DNA from: an uncultured Arachnia sp.
GTDB lineage: Bacteria > Actinomycetota > Actinomycetes > Propionibacteriales > Propionibacteriaceae
Direction: 5' to 3'
DNA length: 64,000 bases
Assembly: GCA_947493705.1 (NCBI GenBank)
Contig: CANLSH010000014.1
Coordinates: forward strand, 20,912 to 84,911
Positions 1-9,247 of the stretch are shown in pieces. Below the pieces are notes generated by a model, which was not told the origin of the DNA, did not search any database, and saw nothing but the letters and a program-made list of their open reading frames with translations. The stretch's first letter is position 1. Each line of letters begins with the position of its first letter. The position numbers were made by a program, and so were the translations under genes.

Positions 1-343
1 CGACGCCCTCGGCCCCGGACGCCAACTCATCTCGGGTTGCCTGAAGATTCCTGATGTCTGCCTCCAGACGCCGGGTCTCCGAGGAGAGATTGTCCAGCAA
101 CTGAATCAACTCTGTACGCCGCAGGTTGGAATACGTTGGCTCCTGCGCCTGGGATCTCAGCGTGAGCACAATCATGACGGCGGTCAGCATCAGGATCAGG
201 GCAACGGTCAACTGTCCCCTGCCCGGCCGGAGAAAATCGCGCAGTATGCGGTGAGGCTCTGGGCGCTCCGGGGTGGGCGTTTCCTCTTCCACACCCCTGC
301 GAGCTGTGACCGGCTCCTCAGCGTCATCGTTGAGCTCAGGCAT
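1..343 (-). CDS. DUF881 family membrane-anchored protein (3' part lies outside window)
   Basis: Only the N-terminal 114 codons are present; the gene runs off the left edge. The protein starts with an acidic cytoplasmic tail, has one membrane segment at about residues 40-58 (hydrophobic run VALILMLTAVMIVLTL), then a heptad-rich stretch with many Glu, Arg and Leu residues that looks like a coiled coil. This is the usual start of DUF881 proteins, which flank the small basic protein gene in actinobacteria. Its ATG overlaps the end of the upstream small basic protein gene by 8 bp, so the two are probably translationally coupled. The function of the family is not established; a cell-envelope or division role is an inference from topology and context. 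Confidence 0.8.
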   Translation of the reverse strand, partial: MPELNDDAEEPVTARRGVEEETPTPERPEPHRILRDFLRPGRGQLTVALILMLTAVMIVLTLRSQAQEPTYSNLRRTELIQLLDNLSSETRRLEADIRNLQATRDELASGAEGV

Positions 344-668
344 GGAGCACCGCTCTGCGGATGGCTGCCGCGTTGGTGAAGATTCGGATGCCCAACACCA
401 CGACGACGCCGGTGGAGAGCTGCGATCCCACGCCGATCTGGTCTCCCACAAAAACGATGAGCCCAGCGATCACGACGTTGGACAAAAATGACACCGCAAA
501 GACCCTGTCAGAAAAAACACCTTCCAAGTAGGCGCGGGTGCCTCCAAGTATGGCGTCCATCGCTGCGACGATCGCGATGGGAAGGTACGGCTGCAGTACC
601 GTTGGCAGCGACGGCTCGATGAGCAGACCGATCACAATACCCAGTATCAGTCCAAGAACGGCGAACAT
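336..668 (-). CDS. sbp: Small basic family protein (DUF1290)
   Basis: Codes for about 110 residues with three hydrophobic segments: residues 3-20, a middle one around 30-45 and one around 60-80. The N-terminal MFAVLGLILGIVIGLLI and the internal IAIVAAMDAILGG stretch are typical of DUF1290. I start at the ATG at 668, preceded by GATGAGGTGGGG; a GTG at 674 would add two residues. The gene sits between two DUF881 genes, 19 nt after the first and overlapping the second by 8 bp, the same trio found after a phosphatidyltransferase gene in mycobacteria and streptomycetes. The molecular function is unknown; it is an integral membrane protein. Confidence 0.85.
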   Translation of the reverse strand: MFAVLGLILGIVIGLLIEPSLPTVLQPYLPIAIVAAMDAILGGTRAYLEGVFSDRVFAVSFLSNVVIAGLIVFVGDQIGVGSQLSTGVVVVLGIRIFTNAAAIRRAVLHA

Positions 669-687
669 CCCCACCTCATCCCATCTG

Positions 688-1455
688 TCATTTTTGCGCG
701 GCTCTGAGTTGCATACCCGGGTCAGCGGGCAGAGTCAGGTCATCGTTGGCCTCCCGTATGGAGAACCCGATGCCAAAGTTGTCACTGATGTATTTCCACC
801 ACGCAGCTGCGCGAGTGCGGGCGAACCTCGCGGGCATCGTTGCAGGATCGCCAATGGCCTTCACACGATAAGGGGGCGAGAGGGACACGTAGTCAACGGT
901 AATGGCCGAGCCGGCCGTCCTGATCGGTGTCAGCGCTGTGATGCGACGCCCGTTGATGGCCACGGCTTCCGCACCCGCGTGGCGCAGACCGTTGACGAGC
1001 CGTGACAGGTCCGTGTCATAGACCACGCCCTCGGAGCCCGAGGAGTCTGCGGCGTCACTCACCTCCACGACGATCCCCGGGCCGGTCACAGGAATGGTTC
1101 CTACTACCGGGTCCAGAGCGTTTCGTGCGGCGGTGAGCGAAGGATCATTGACCTGGGCGGCGCCAAGCTCGCGAATCTCCGCCTCGAGATCAGCTGCCTC
1201 CGCCTCCTGCGCCTCCACGCGCCCCGAGGTTTGGCTGATGCGCTCCAGTAGGTCTCGACGCTCGCTGTCCACCTCCTGAGAGGATCGCGTCGTCGTGAGG
1301 ACGGCGATGGCGATGAGGGCGGCCAGAACAGTTAGAGTCGCGCCAAAAATCAGTGGTGAGACGTGTTGTCGTGTGCCCGAGATCAGATACTCGGGTTCCA
1401 GGGCATTCCCCTGGACATCCGTCAGCAGGCTCATGCTCTGATCAGGCCTGGACAT
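688..1455 (-). CDS. DUF881 family protein
   Basis: Codes for about 255 residues: a short cytoplasmic N-terminus, one membrane helix (SPLIFGATLTVLAALIAIAVL) near residues 33-53, a coiled-coil stretch rich in Glu, Arg and Gln, then an alpha/beta domain with motifs such as VTGPGIVVEVSDA and AEAVAINGRRI that mark DUF881. The open frame extends upstream, but those codons lie inside the phosphatidyltransferase gene. I chose the ATG at 1455, with AGGA a few bases upstream and a 14-bp overlap with the preceding gene; an ATG at 1434 is the alternative. Being first in a DUF881-DUF1290-DUF881 trio supports an envelope role, but none is proven. Confidence 0.82.
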   Translation of the reverse strand: MSRPDQSMSLLTDVQGNALEPEYLISGTRQHVSPLIFGATLTVLAALIAIAVLTTTRSSQEVDSERRDLLERISQTSGRVEAQEAEAADLEAEIRELGAAQVNDPSLTAARNALDPVVGTIPVTGPGIVVEVSDAADSSGSEGVVYDTDLSRLVNGLRHAGAEAVAINGRRITALTPIRTAGSAITVDYVSLSPPYRVKAIGDPATMPARFARTRAAAWWKYISDNFGIGFSIREANDDLTLPADPGMQLRAAQK

Positions 1456-2050
1456 CGGGCATCCTGCGTCGAACTTGGGACAGGGCGATGGTCTGTTGGA
1501 GGTAGATACCGCCCGCCCACCAGTACAGCACTGCACCCAGAATCGCCAGGGGCCACCCGACCCATCCGACGAATGCGGCATCGAGCATCGGAGTGGCTGC
1601 CAGAAGAATCAGCGGCAGGGCCAGGAGCAGAGACATGGTGGCTGCTTTGCCAACGAAGTTGACCGGCAGCGCCAGAACACCGCTTCGACGCAGAGACGGG
1701 ATCAGGAGGACCAGCATCACGTCGCGGGCGACGAGGATGGCCAGCAGCCACCACGGCATGATGCCGCGAGCAGTGAGGGCAACCATGGCCATCAGGATGT
1801 AGAGCCTGTCGGCCACCGGATCCAACTTGGCTCCGAGAGCGCTGCGCTGCTTCAGAGCGCGTGCGAGGAACCCGTCCAGCCAGTCGGTGGCACCGGAGAT
1901 GGCCAGCAGAATGACAGCCGCCACATCCTGACCGTCCAGGATGAGCCACCCGAAAAGACCGACGGCGAGCAGGCGGACGAAAGAAAGAACATTGGGCACA
2001 GTGATGACACGATCGGTGTCCCACTGGGACGTCGCCTCGACGGTGTTCAC
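1442..2050 (-). CDS. CDP-alcohol phosphatidyltransferase, PgsA/cardiolipin synthase type
   Basis: A 202-residue polytopic membrane enzyme that would transfer a phosphatidyl group from CDP-diacylglycerol to an alcohol. The full family signature D-x2-DG-x2-AR-x8-G-x3-D-x3-D is visible at residues 56-81 (DWLDGFLAR, then G73, D77, D81), including the catalytic acidic residues. About five hydrophobic segments follow. It lies downstream of patA and pimA and directly upstream of the DUF881 trio, the same place as mycobacterial pgsA2. The acceptor (glycerol-3-phosphate, phosphatidylglycerol or inositol phosphate) cannot be read from the motif. Phosphatidylinositol-phosphate synthase would fit the PimA context, but that enzyme is usually encoded just upstream of patA, so I leave the substrate open. 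Confidence 0.88.
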   Translation of the reverse strand: MNTVEATSQWDTDRVITVPNVLSFVRLLAVGLFGWLILDGQDVAAVILLAISGATDWLDGFLARALKQRSALGAKLDPVADRLYILMAMVALTARGIMPWWLLAILVARDVMLVLLIPSLRRSGVLALPVNFVGKAATMSLLLALPLILLAATPMLDAAFVGWVGWPLAILGAVLYWWAGGIYLQQTIALSQVRRRMPDVQA

Positions 2051-2101
2051 GCTGGCCAGCCTAGGCCATCATCAAGGCGCTCCCGCCGTGCACTGCGGGG
2101 G

Positions 2102-3157
2102 TCAGCGTCCGCCGAATGCTGCCGTGTACTGCTCGCGCACGCGCGGACCGAGGCGATTCCAACTCCATGGCTGAGCAGACGCGTGCAGCATGACGGGATC
2201 CTCCGGCATCCGCACCACCGCTCCCAGCGCAGCGAGCGCCGCGCCGGCATCACCGGTGGGAAACGTGCGTCCGGTTCCGGATTCCGCCAGTACGTCAAGG
2301 AAGCCCGGCAGGTCACTGGCCACTACTGAGCACCCTGCGGCCAACGCCTCCACGAGGACGAGTCCGAAGCTCTCCCCGAACATGTTGGGAGCCAGCAGGA
2401 CGTCCACCTGCTGCAGGGCAGCATTGCGTTCGGTGTCATCAATGACCCCCAGCACCCGAACGGATCCGGGGTCCGTCCTCCCCGGCCCCAGCGCCACGAA
2501 TTCGGCGTCGAAGCCCTCGGCCTGGGCGCGGTCGGCCACTTCACGGAAAACAGGGAATCCTTTGCGTGGCTCTTCGAGTCTGCCCAGGAAACCGATGCGC
2601 GGTCGCACTCCCCCGCGCCAACCCCGACGCTCCGGTGGGGGCTCAGGCAGCAGCACACCATTACCGATGATGTCGGCTCTGATGCCGGTCGCAATGTGTG
2701 CACTCTGTTGAGCAGCGCGGGACACTGCAATGGACGCCCGAGGGCTCAATACCGCCGCTCGGCGGCGCAGGACAGCGGTCAGGAGCCGGGACGGGCTGAA
2801 ACTCGCGTGATGGGTGACCACGAGCCTGGAACTGTCGCGTGCCACTGCATACCCGATTCCTGGCGTGAGTGGCTCATGGACATGAACCACGTCGGCGTGA
2901 CGAACGGCGTGCTGCGCATCGGTGCACTGATGGCGTCGCACGGCGAGTTGTGCCACGGAGCCATTGAAAGGCAGGTTCACGGAACGACCCACCAGATGCA
3001 GTGCGACACCGTCGGGCACCCTCTGGGAGCGGGTTCCGGGCGCTACCACCGTCACCTCATCGCCATGTGACGCCAGCCATGTGGCCAGTCCCAGGACGTG
3101 AGTGGCGACACCGCCCGGGGCGTCGAGTGAGTAGGGACAGAGCAGGGCTATGTGCAT
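2102..3157 (-). CDS. pimA: Phosphatidylinositol alpha-mannosyltransferase PimA
   Basis: A 351-residue GT4 glycosyltransferase with GT-B fold that adds the first mannose from GDP-mannose to phosphatidylinositol at the cytoplasmic face of the membrane. The nucleotide-sugar loop GGVATHV is at residues 15-21, VVTHHASF at 113-120, the phosphate-binding GRLEEPRKG at 192-200 (Arg and Lys of the family), and the E-x7-E motif in GESFGLVLVE at 261-270. Length matches mycobacterial PimA. The gene begins 7 nt after patA ends, reproducing the patA-pimA order of PIM-producing actinobacteria, which supports this over other GT4 enzymes. Confidence 0.9.
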   Translation of the reverse strand: MHIALLCPYSLDAPGGVATHVLGLATWLASHGDEVTVVAPGTRSQRVPDGVALHLVGRSVNLPFNGSVAQLAVRRHQCTDAQHAVRHADVVHVHEPLTPGIGYAVARDSSRLVVTHHASFSPSRLLTAVLRRRAAVLSPRASIAVSRAAQQSAHIATGIRADIIGNGVLLPEPPPERRGWRGGVRPRIGFLGRLEEPRKGFPVFREVADRAQAEGFDAEFVALGPGRTDPGSVRVLGVIDDTERNAALQQVDVLLAPNMFGESFGLVLVEALAAGCSVVASDLPGFLDVLAESGTGRTFPTGDAGAALAALGAVVRMPEDPVMLHASAQPWSWNRLGPRVREQYTAAFGGR

Positions 3158-3164
3158 CTGCTGC

Positions 3165-4019
3165 TCAGATTCCTTGGAAGAATGGCTGCAGCATGAGCCA
3201 ATCCGTGGGCGACTCCCGGGCGGCTTCGGCGAATTGCTCCACGGCTTGACCCATCATCACAGCAGGCGAAGCGATGGGGATGACGTCCCCGATCAGCAAC
3301 TGCACGCGATCGCCCTCAAAGCGGGTGATGACCACACGCATGTCGCATCCGGTGATCCGTGCGAGCAGCGCGGGTCCGGCGGGAACGTGGACGGTGTGAT
3401 TGGACGGGGGCCAGACTGCCTGAATACCCCGACCGGAGAGGTCACGATCACTCAGGAGACAAACGGCTTCTCCTCGACGAACCGATGCAACGAGGTGACG
3501 CATGAGATCAGGTTCTCCGACAGGCAGAATGTCCATGCCCATGCCGGCGCGCGCGTCCCGAAACCGTTCGTACAGCCCTCGCGGCAGTCTTTCTGCAACG
3601 CTCGTCACCTTGATGCCTGCCCGCGCGGCCCAGGCACCGGCGAAGTCCCAACTGCCCATGTGTGGCAGAGCCAGAACCAGCCCTGGCCCGTCAAGTGACC
3701 TGCGGAGCTTGCCCAGGTCGTCGGTACTGATGATGACGCGGCTGAGGATGTCAGAATCGCTCCAGCGCGCCAACGACAGCGACATCAAATTGTTGCGAAG
3801 CCACGACGAAACCAGCGCGCGTCGTTCGCTCGCCGTTGGCCACCGCTCCAGCGCTGTGTACACGTTGTGCTCCCACTGGCGCAGACCGACGGGTCGAAGC
3901 GCGGCGATCGGCCAGGGCAGAAGATGACAGAGAACTCGCCTGACCCAGTGCGGAAGGCGCGAGCCCACCGTCCACATCACGGTCGTCAGTGCGGGCTGGA
4001 CGCGCGTGGCGAGCCTCAT
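3165..4019 (-). CDS. patA: Phosphatidylinositol mannoside acyltransferase (PatA-like)
   Basis: A 284-residue member of the lysophospholipid acyltransferase (LPLAT/HtrB) family that would acylate the mannose of PIM1 or PIM2 from acyl-CoA. The catalytic H-x4-D motif is seen as LPHMGSWD with His120 and Asp125. Further family blocks are LLSDRDLSGRGI near residue 188 and PTDWLMLQPFF at the C-terminus. There is no classical signal peptide; an amphipathic N-terminus fits peripheral membrane binding. The ATG overlaps the upstream HIT gene stop by 4 bp (ATGA) and pimA follows 7 nt later, so translation of the three is probably coupled. Confidence 0.88.
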   Translation of the reverse strand: MRLATRVQPALTTVMWTVGSRLPHWVRRVLCHLLPWPIAALRPVGLRQWEHNVYTALERWPTASERRALVSSWLRNNLMSLSLARWSDSDILSRVIISTDDLGKLRRSLDGPGLVLALPHMGSWDFAGAWAARAGIKVTSVAERLPRGLYERFRDARAGMGMDILPVGEPDLMRHLVASVRRGEAVCLLSDRDLSGRGIQAVWPPSNHTVHVPAGPALLARITGCDMRVVITRFEGDRVQLLIGDVIPIASPAVMMGQAVEQFAEAARESPTDWLMLQPFFQGI

Positions 4020-4567
4020 GTGCTGGAGGAGTTCCAGGCGTCTGCGAGTTGTTGCCGCGCATCACCGAGCAGCTGCGGCAGGGCCCGGGTCTGGGCGATG
4101 ACCGGCAGGAAGTTCATGTCACCACCCCAGCGAGGGACGACGTGCTGGTGCAGGTGGGCGGCTATCCCCGCCCCTGCAACGGCTCCCTGGTTCATGCCAA
4201 GGTTGAACCCGGCAGGGTTGCTGACGTGCCGCAGCACGCGCATGGCTTCCTGTGTCAGTTCCGCCACCTCCCGGGTCTCATCCACCGTGAGCTCCGTGTA
4301 GTCGGCCACATGCCGGTAGGGACAGACCAACAGGTGACCCGGCGAGTAGGGGAAGAGGTTCATCACCACATAGGCATGCTCCCCCCGGGCGACCACCAAC
4401 CCTTCGGCATCACCCTTGGCGGGTGAGGTGCAGAAAGGACACTGGCCGGCATCCTTCGGCTTGCCCTCGCCATGGATGTAGACCATTCGGTGGGGCGTCC
4501 ACAATCGTTGGAACGCATCCGGCGCGCCAGCCAGTTTCGCCGGGTCCTCCACGTCGTGTTCACGCAT
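4016..4567 (-). CDS. HIT domain protein (histidine triad nucleotide hydrolase/transferase)
   Basis: A 183-residue protein of the HIT superfamily. The triad [10 protein letters not shown] (H-x-H-x-H-x-x) is clear in the C-terminal half, and a CPFC pair near residue 43 may help bind zinc, as in GalT-like or Ap4A phosphorylase-like branches. The frame is open further upstream, but I use the ATG at 4567, which overlaps the thrS stop by 8 bp. In actinobacteria this gene regularly follows thrS and precedes the phosphatidylinositol phosphate synthase and patA genes. The natural substrate, probably a dinucleoside polyphosphate or AMP derivative, is not defined by the motif. Confidence 0.87.
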   Translation of the reverse strand: MREHDVEDPAKLAGAPDAFQRLWTPHRMVYIHGEGKPKDAGQCPFCTSPAKGDAEGLVVARGEHAYVVMNLFPYSPGHLLVCPYRHVADYTELTVDETREVAELTQEAMRVLRHVSNPAGFNLGMNQGAVAGAGIAAHLHQHVVPRWGGDMNFLPVIAQTRALPQLLGDARQQLADAWNSSST

Positions 4568-6578
4568 CGGCACTGGGCCCCTCGTTGGCGCGCGAAGCGA
4601 TGAAGGCAGTGATCTCCTCGATCGCTGCGTCGACCGGCACACCATTGCGTTGCGAGCCGTCACGGTAGCGGAAGGACACACAGCCTGCGTCCCGGTCCTC
4701 GCCACCAGCAATCAGCATGAAGGGAACCTTCTGCTTCTGCGCGTTGCGGATCTTCTTGCCGAAGCGGTCGTCAGAGGTGTCCAACTCCGTGCGGATCCCC
4801 TGGTGGTGCAGTCGCGCAAGAATGCCTTCGAGATAGCCGTCGAATTCCGCGGCGACGGGAATGCCCAGCACTTGGACGGGGGCCAGCCACGCCGGGAAAG
4901 CGCCCGCGTAGTGCTCGGTGAGTACGCCGAAGAACCGTTCGATCGAGCCGAAGAGCGCGCGGTGGATCATCACGGGGCGCTGGCGGGTGCCGTCGGATGC
5001 CTGGTACTCAAGCTCGAAAAGCTCAGGGAGGTTGAAGTCGAGCTGGATCGTGGACATCTGCCACGTGCGACCTATGGCGTCCTTGGCCTGGACGGAGATT
5101 TTTGGTCCGTAGAAGGCGGCGCCGCCGGGGTCCTCCACGAGTTCCAGGCCGGAGGCCGTGGCTACCTCGCGCAGTGTGTCGGTGGCCTCGTCCCACGTGG
5201 CGTCGTCACCCACGAACTTTTCGGGGTTCTTGCTGGAGACCTCCAGATAGAAATCGTCCAGGCCGTAGTCCTTGAGCAGTTCGAGCACGAACTGCAGCAG
5301 CCCCGCGAGTTCGTCGCGCATCTGTTCGCGTGTGCAATAAATGTGGGCGTCGTCCTGCGTGAAGCCACGGGCACGGGTGAGGCCGTGGACCACACCCGAC
5401 TTCTCGTTGCGGTACACAGTCCCGAACTCGAACAGCCGCAATGGAAGTTCACGGTACGAGCGTCCCCGCGACGCGAAGATCAGGTTGTGCATGGGGCAGT
5501 TCATGGGCTTCAGGTAGTAGTCCGCGCCCTGCTTGGTGAGGTTGCCGTCAGCGTCGTACTCGGCATCCATGCGCATGGGCGGGTACATGCCGTCGGCATA
5601 CCACTCCAGGTGTCCGGAGGTCTCGAACAACTTCGACTTCGTGAGGTGCGGCGTGGTGACGAAAGAGTAGTTCTCCGCAATGTGGCGACGGCGCGAGTAC
5701 TCCTCCATCTCCATGCGGATCATGGCGCCCTTGGGATGGAACACCGCCAGGCCGGAGCCAATCTCATCGGGAAAGCTGAAGAGGTCCAGTTCGGCACCGA
5801 GTTTGCGGTGGTCGCGCTTGGCGGCCTCGGCCATACGGGTCTGGTAGGCCTTCAGGTCCTCGCGTGTGGCCCATGCTGTCCCGTACACCCGTTGCAGGGT
5901 GGCGTTGCGCTGATCTCCGCGCCAGTAGGCGGCGGACACTTTGGTCAACGCCACCGCCTGGATGTATCCGGTGTGGGGCACATGGGGGCCACGGCACAGA
6001 TCCTTCCACGCCACGCTGCCGTCACGACGAACGTTGTCGTAGATGGTGAGCTCGCCGGCGCCCACCTCCACCGACGAGCCGTCGTCGTCGGAGGCGTTGC
6101 CCTTCAGGGCGACCAATTCGAGCTTGAACGGCTCTTCGGCCAGTTCCGCGCGCGCTTCATCGTCTGTAAAGGCGCGGCGGACGAACTTCTGCTTTTCGCG
6201 GACGATTTGTCCCATCTGCTTCTCGATGGCCGTCAGATCTTCGGGGGTCAGCGGATCAGTCTGGAAGTCGTAGTAGAACCCGTCCACGATGGGCGGACCG
6301 ATTCCCAGCTTCGCTTCCGGCATCAGGTGCTGCACAGCCTGGGCCGTGACATGGGCGGCGGAGTGACGCACGATGGCCAGACCGTCGGGCTCGGAGTTGA
6401 GCACCGGCTCGATGACGTCACCATCCTTGAGCTCCCGTGCCAGATCGAGTAGTTCGCCATCACGGCGCATCGCGACGACGCTCCGGTCGTTTCCGAAGAG
6501 GTCCAGTCCCGTCGTGGTGGTGGCGAGATCGACCTCGTCGGATCCTTCTGGCCGGTTTATGGTGATGACGCCACTCAC
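4560..6578 (-). CDS. thrS: Threonyl-tRNA synthetase
   Basis: Class II aminoacyl-tRNA synthetase that charges tRNA-Thr in the cytoplasm, about 672 residues. Order: TGS domain ([12 protein letters not shown]), editing domain with [13 protein letters not shown] and the HIYCTREQ area, then the catalytic core with zinc-ligand MNCPMHNL, motif 2 [21 protein letters not shown], motif 3 [15 protein letters not shown], and the C-terminal anticodon-binding domain ending in [13 protein letters not shown] start at GTG 6578 because GAGAGGAA lies 6 nt before it and the TGS domain begins right after; an ATG 45 nt upstream lacks such a site. No T-box or other leader is visible upstream. Confidence 0.96.
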   Translation of the reverse strand: MSGVITINRPEGSDEVDLATTTTGLDLFGNDRSVVAMRRDGELLDLARELKDGDVIEPVLNSEPDGLAIVRHSAAHVTAQAVQHLMPEAKLGIGPPIVDGFYYDFQTDPLTPEDLTAIEKQMGQIVREKQKFVRRAFTDDEARAELAEEPFKLELVALKGNASDDDGSSVEVGAGELTIYDNVRRDGSVAWKDLCRGPHVPHTGYIQAVALTKVSAAYWRGDQRNATLQRVYGTAWATREDLKAYQTRMAEAAKRDHRKLGAELDLFSFPDEIGSGLAVFHPKGAMIRMEMEEYSRRRHIAENYSFVTTPHLTKSKLFETSGHLEWYADGMYPPMRMDAEYDADGNLTKQGADYYLKPMNCPMHNLIFASRGRSYRELPLRLFEFGTVYRNEKSGVVHGLTRARGFTQDDAHIYCTREQMRDELAGLLQFVLELLKDYGLDDFYLEVSSKNPEKFVGDDATWDEATDTLREVATASGLELVEDPGGAAFYGPKISVQAKDAIGRTWQMSTIQLDFNLPELFELEYQASDGTRQRPVMIHRALFGSIERFFGVLTEHYAGAFPAWLAPVQVLGIPVAAEFDGYLEGILARLHHQGIRTELDTSDDRFGKKIRNAQKQKVPFMLIAGGEDRDAGCVSFRYRDGSQRNGVPVDAAIEEITAFIASRANEGPSADA

Positions 6579-6704
6579 TGGGAGTTCCTCTCGGGGCAGG
6601 TACTTGGATCGTGCCGGCTGCATTCATCGCGCGACGGGCACGCCCAGCATTCTGCCCTACGCAGGCGAAGACCTCTATCCCATGCCCCTCACTGCAGCGG
6701 GGTA

Positions 6705-7007
6705 TCAACCCTCGACTGCCTCCCCACCGGCCACGAGACTGCCGAACTCGGGATTGCTGTCGATGTGACGCGCGACGTAGGGGCACGTGGGCTTCACCAT
6801 CAGCCCGGCCTCCGAGATGTCCCTGAGCGCGAAGTCTGCAAGGTCTGAGGCGTAGCCCTGCCCACCGTGCTCAGGATCCACTTCCGTGTGTGGGAGTTCG
6901 ACCACCTCACCGTCACGTTGATAATCGATGAACCCGATCCTTGAACCGTCCAGGTGCAACTCGTAACGGTTCTCTTCCTCATTCTTCACAAGCTTGGTCT
7001 CTGACAT
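6705..7007 (-). CDS. Small GNAT-like N-acetyltransferase (YidJ/Acetyltransf_CG type)
   Basis: About 100 residues. The core ELHLDGSRIGFIDYQRDG, TEVDPEHGGQGYASDLADFAL and KPTCPYVARHIDSNPEF matches the short GNAT-like family with a GGQGYAS acetyl-CoA loop and a conserved CPYV-R segment. Such proteins lack the N-terminal part of full GNAT enzymes; the substrate is unknown. The ATG at 7007 gives the usual family start; ATGs further upstream (7034, 7052) would add residues without homology. No good Shine-Dalgarno is visible. It is a single gene between thrS and a divergent methyltransferase gene. Confidence 0.75.
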   Translation of the reverse strand: MSETKLVKNEEENRYELHLDGSRIGFIDYQRDGEVVELPHTEVDPEHGGQGYASDLADFALRDISEAGLMVKPTCPYVARHIDSNPEFGSLVAGGEAVEG

Positions 7008-7126
7008 GTCGCCAACACTACTGTTGCCACCCATGCAGTTTCCCGGGCTCACAGAAGCTGTCCGTGCAGTGGTCGTTCGTGAAAGAAATGGCGACTGTCG
7101 ACCGCATGTGAGGGCAGGATGGGCTC

Positions 7127-7759
7127 ATGAGCATTTTTGACGACATGGCAAAGACATGGGACGACAAGCCGGACAGGGTCGAGCGCATCAGGGTGGTGAG
7201 TGCTCGGCTACGGGAGGTGCTCGACTTCGACGCGATCGAGGCCGGACTCGAGTATGGCTGTGGCACGGGCCAGCTGAGTTTTGCGTTGGCGGACGTCCTC
7301 CCCCACTGCCTGCTCGTGGATACCTCGTTGGAAATGTTGAAGGTGGCCGAGCGTGGAATCGCGGAGCGCAAACTCCAATGGGACACCGAACGACGCAACT
7401 TTGCGACACAATCGCAGGATCATCCTGAAGCGATCGCGGATGTTGTGTTCTCCCTCCAGGTGCTTCATCACGTGGACGACCTGGAAACAACTGTCGGCAA
7501 CATGACGAAGGCCCTCAGGCCCGGCGGCCAGATCGCGCTGATGGACCTGCCCAAGGGTTCCTCCGGCTTCCACCACGGCAGCGACCACGATCCTGCCGAC
7601 AATCCTCATCTCGACGGCCTGGATCGTGGAGAGTTGGAGCAATTGTTGGACGGCGCAGGTCTCTCCTCCATCACGTGGCACGACGACATCGAACTGCAGC
7701 GTGATGGCGAAGACGGGAGTACGACCTACAAGCTGTTCGTGGTCACCGCTCGCCTGTGA
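7127..7759 (+). CDS. Class I SAM-dependent methyltransferase
   Basis: A 210-residue Rossmann-fold methyltransferase. Motif I is LEYGCGTGQLSFALA near residues 41-55, the acidic end of strand 2 is LLVDTSLEML, motif II is ADVVFSLQVLHHVDD and motif III is LRPGGQIALMD. The set resembles methyltransferase type 11/12 proteins (UbiE/CcrA-like). The substrate cannot be told from sequence. The start ATG is preceded by GGGCAGGAT. It runs convergently with the membrane protein gene that ends 3 nt downstream on the other strand. Confidence 0.82.
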   Translation: MSIFDDMAKTWDDKPDRVERIRVVSARLREVLDFDAIEAGLEYGCGTGQLSFALADVLPHCLLVDTSLEMLKVAERGIAERKLQWDTERRNFATQSQDHPEAIADVVFSLQVLHHVDDLETTVGNMTKALRPGGQIALMDLPKGSSGFHHGSDHDPADNPHLDGLDRGELEQLLDGAGLSSITWHDDIELQRDGEDGSTTYKLFVVTARL

Positions 7760-7762
7760 ACC

Positions 7763-8584
7763 TCATCTGCTGATCGGGACAACTGTGGCGTAGGTCAGGC
7801 GGGCAGCATACTCCCCAGCAAGGTCGACCTCGTGGCGCAAGCGCGCGGTGCCGGGTACACAGTTCACTTGCAGATCGTCCTGACGACAGAGACTCTCGCG
7901 GTCGCCCGAGTCGCACATCGGGTTGCTCAAGGTGGACACGAGCGGCGGGGACTCATGGCGAGACGCGCCAAACCAAAGAGCGGCGCTACCAGCCGTCACG
8001 AGCACGACAACCGTGATCCATCCTGTGCCAGGAGGCGTGTCCCAGTTGTTCCGATTGAGCGCCGCCATCGTCATGTACTCGAAGAAGCTGTGAGCAAGGC
8101 CGAAAGCAGTAGCACCCCACAGGACGACTCCAAGACCGACGAGGATCCTGCTCGGGAGTTGCGCATTTAGCCGAGAAAGCACGATGAAGATCACCAGTGC
8201 CACAATCTCAACCGCGATCCACAACCATCCTGAGATGTATGCCTTGGGATCGCGCCGTCGGTTGAGAGCCGCCGAAATGCCCTGCACCGCGACGATGAGG
8301 GGAACCACTGCTGCCAGAAGGGCGACCCATTTGGTTTCCCTGCCCAGACGGAGGCCGAGGACCAGGACGATCCACGATGCGATTGCCAACACCATGGCGA
8401 GTCTAGTGAGATTCGGGATCGTCGTGAGGTTGAACACGGTCCCGTCCAGCATTCCCCCGCGGCAGGGGATCCAGTGAAGATGAACCGAGACGGCCGTCAA
8501 CGCTCCCGACGTGAAGAGGAAACCGCTCGCCACGAACCACGGCCAGCGTGGCTGCACTTCCACGCCCGCGTGTGGATTGCCCAT
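7763..8584 (-). CDS. Unrecognised polytopic membrane protein
   Basis: A 273-residue protein that I do not recognise. It has six or so hydrophobic segments: around residues 14-34, 60-80, 85-105, 118-138, 145-165 and 185-205. The last 70 residues are hydrophilic with four cysteines (MCDSGDRESLC and the later VNCVPG), so a soluble C-terminal tail with possible disulfides is likely. It stands alone; a 45-bp repeat lies about 50 bp before its start (8631-8675). No partner genes suggest a role. Codon use looks normal, so it is probably a real lineage-specific gene. Confidence 0.6.
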   Translation of the reverse strand: MGNPHAGVEVQPRWPWFVASGFLFTSGALTAVSVHLHWIPCRGGMLDGTVFNLTTIPNLTRLAMVLAIASWIVLVLGLRLGRETKWVALLAAVVPLIVAVQGISAALNRRRDPKAYISGWLWIAVEIVALVIFIVLSRLNAQLPSRILVGLGVVLWGATAFGLAHSFFEYMTMAALNRNNWDTPPGTGWITVVVLVTAGSAALWFGASRHESPPLVSTLSNPMCDSGDRESLCRQDDLQVNCVPGTARLRHEVDLAGEYAARLTYATVVPISR

Positions 8585-8630
8585 GATCTCCCCGATTCCT
8601 CTCGACGCAGCGGCGAACAGCGAGCCTGTG

Positions 8631-8675
8631 CGGTAGAACTCGTCGCGGAGACGACATCAGTTCGACCAGATAGGC
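8631..8675. repeat. 45-bp dispersed repeat, copy A
   Basis: This stretch and 11784-11828 are the same length and match at 38 of 45 positions by eye: the first 17 and last 18 bases are identical. The ends of the unit (GGTAGAACTCGTC and GGTCGAACTG read from the other strand) form an imperfect inverted repeat, so it could fold as a hairpin or bind a dimeric protein. It is about 47 bp upstream of the start of the membrane protein gene at 8584. Confidence 0.75.
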
Positions 8676-8854
8676 ACATCAAACCTCGACTACACAGCAG
8701 GGTCCGGGTCATCTTGACCCACACCGTCCCCCATCAAAGACCTTGACACAGGGAGCAGGTCAAGCCCCGATGGCGCCACCAGCGTCGCGTGGAGAACCGG
8801 AGCTCTCGCGCCTCGGAGCAATGGTCTACTCAAGTTGGGATGACCGCAAGCAGG

Positions 8855-9247
8855 TCAGCGTTCTGGATGGAGCGGCGCCAAGCCGAAGTCGCGTGCGGCG
8901 TCACTCATCAGTGAGTCGTAGGTCACTATCGAATCGACGCCTATCGCGAGGGCAGCTGCGAGGTGAATGGCGTCGAGAGATCGCAGGTGGGTCCCCGGCA
9001 GTAAACCGGCCTGCGTGAGAATGGCGGGGTTCAGTTCATACAAGTCGAGACGATCCAGCAACTCGGTGACGTTGCGCTGGTTCACGACTTCCAAGCGTTG
9101 CACAGCTCGCCGCAGCTCGGTTTCCACCAGCCGGCATGCCACCAGTGTTGGCCGTTCGGACTCGATCGCCCGGATCAAGTGCGCGGACTCCTGCTCAGCG
9201 ACGATCAGCTTGATCGCGGCCGAGGTATCGACATACCACGTGCTCAT
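8855..9247 (-). CDS. vapC: PIN-domain toxin, VapC type
   Basis: A 130-residue PIN-domain ribonuclease expected to cleave RNA with Mg2+ bound by acidic residues. The conserved set is seen: Asp7 in WYVDTSAAIKL, Glu42/Glu44 in LVETELRR, Asp92 in SLDAIHLAAAL and Asp111 in VTYDSLM. The ATG overlaps the stop of the antitoxin gene by 4 bp (ATGA), the normal arrangement of a toxin-antitoxin pair where the antitoxin is made first. A fragment of a closely related gene persists near 19.6 kb. It appears intact, so it is probably functional. Confidence 0.9.
   Translation of the reverse strand: MSTWYVDTSAAIKLIVAEQESAHLIRAIESERPTLVACRLVETELRRAVQRLEVVNQRNVTELLDRLDLYELNPAILTQAGLLPGTHLRSLDAIHLAAALAIGVDSIVTYDSLMSDAARDFGLAPLHPER

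Noticed and set aside
4650..6452. 600-codon open frame on the plus strand opposite thrS
   Set aside because: Antisense shadow of thrS; the translation is rich in Val, Leu, His and Gly without motifs, and thrS is certain.
6579..6704. T-box or other leader before thrS
   Set aside because: No T-box sequence or terminator-antiterminator pair is visible in the 126 bp upstream.
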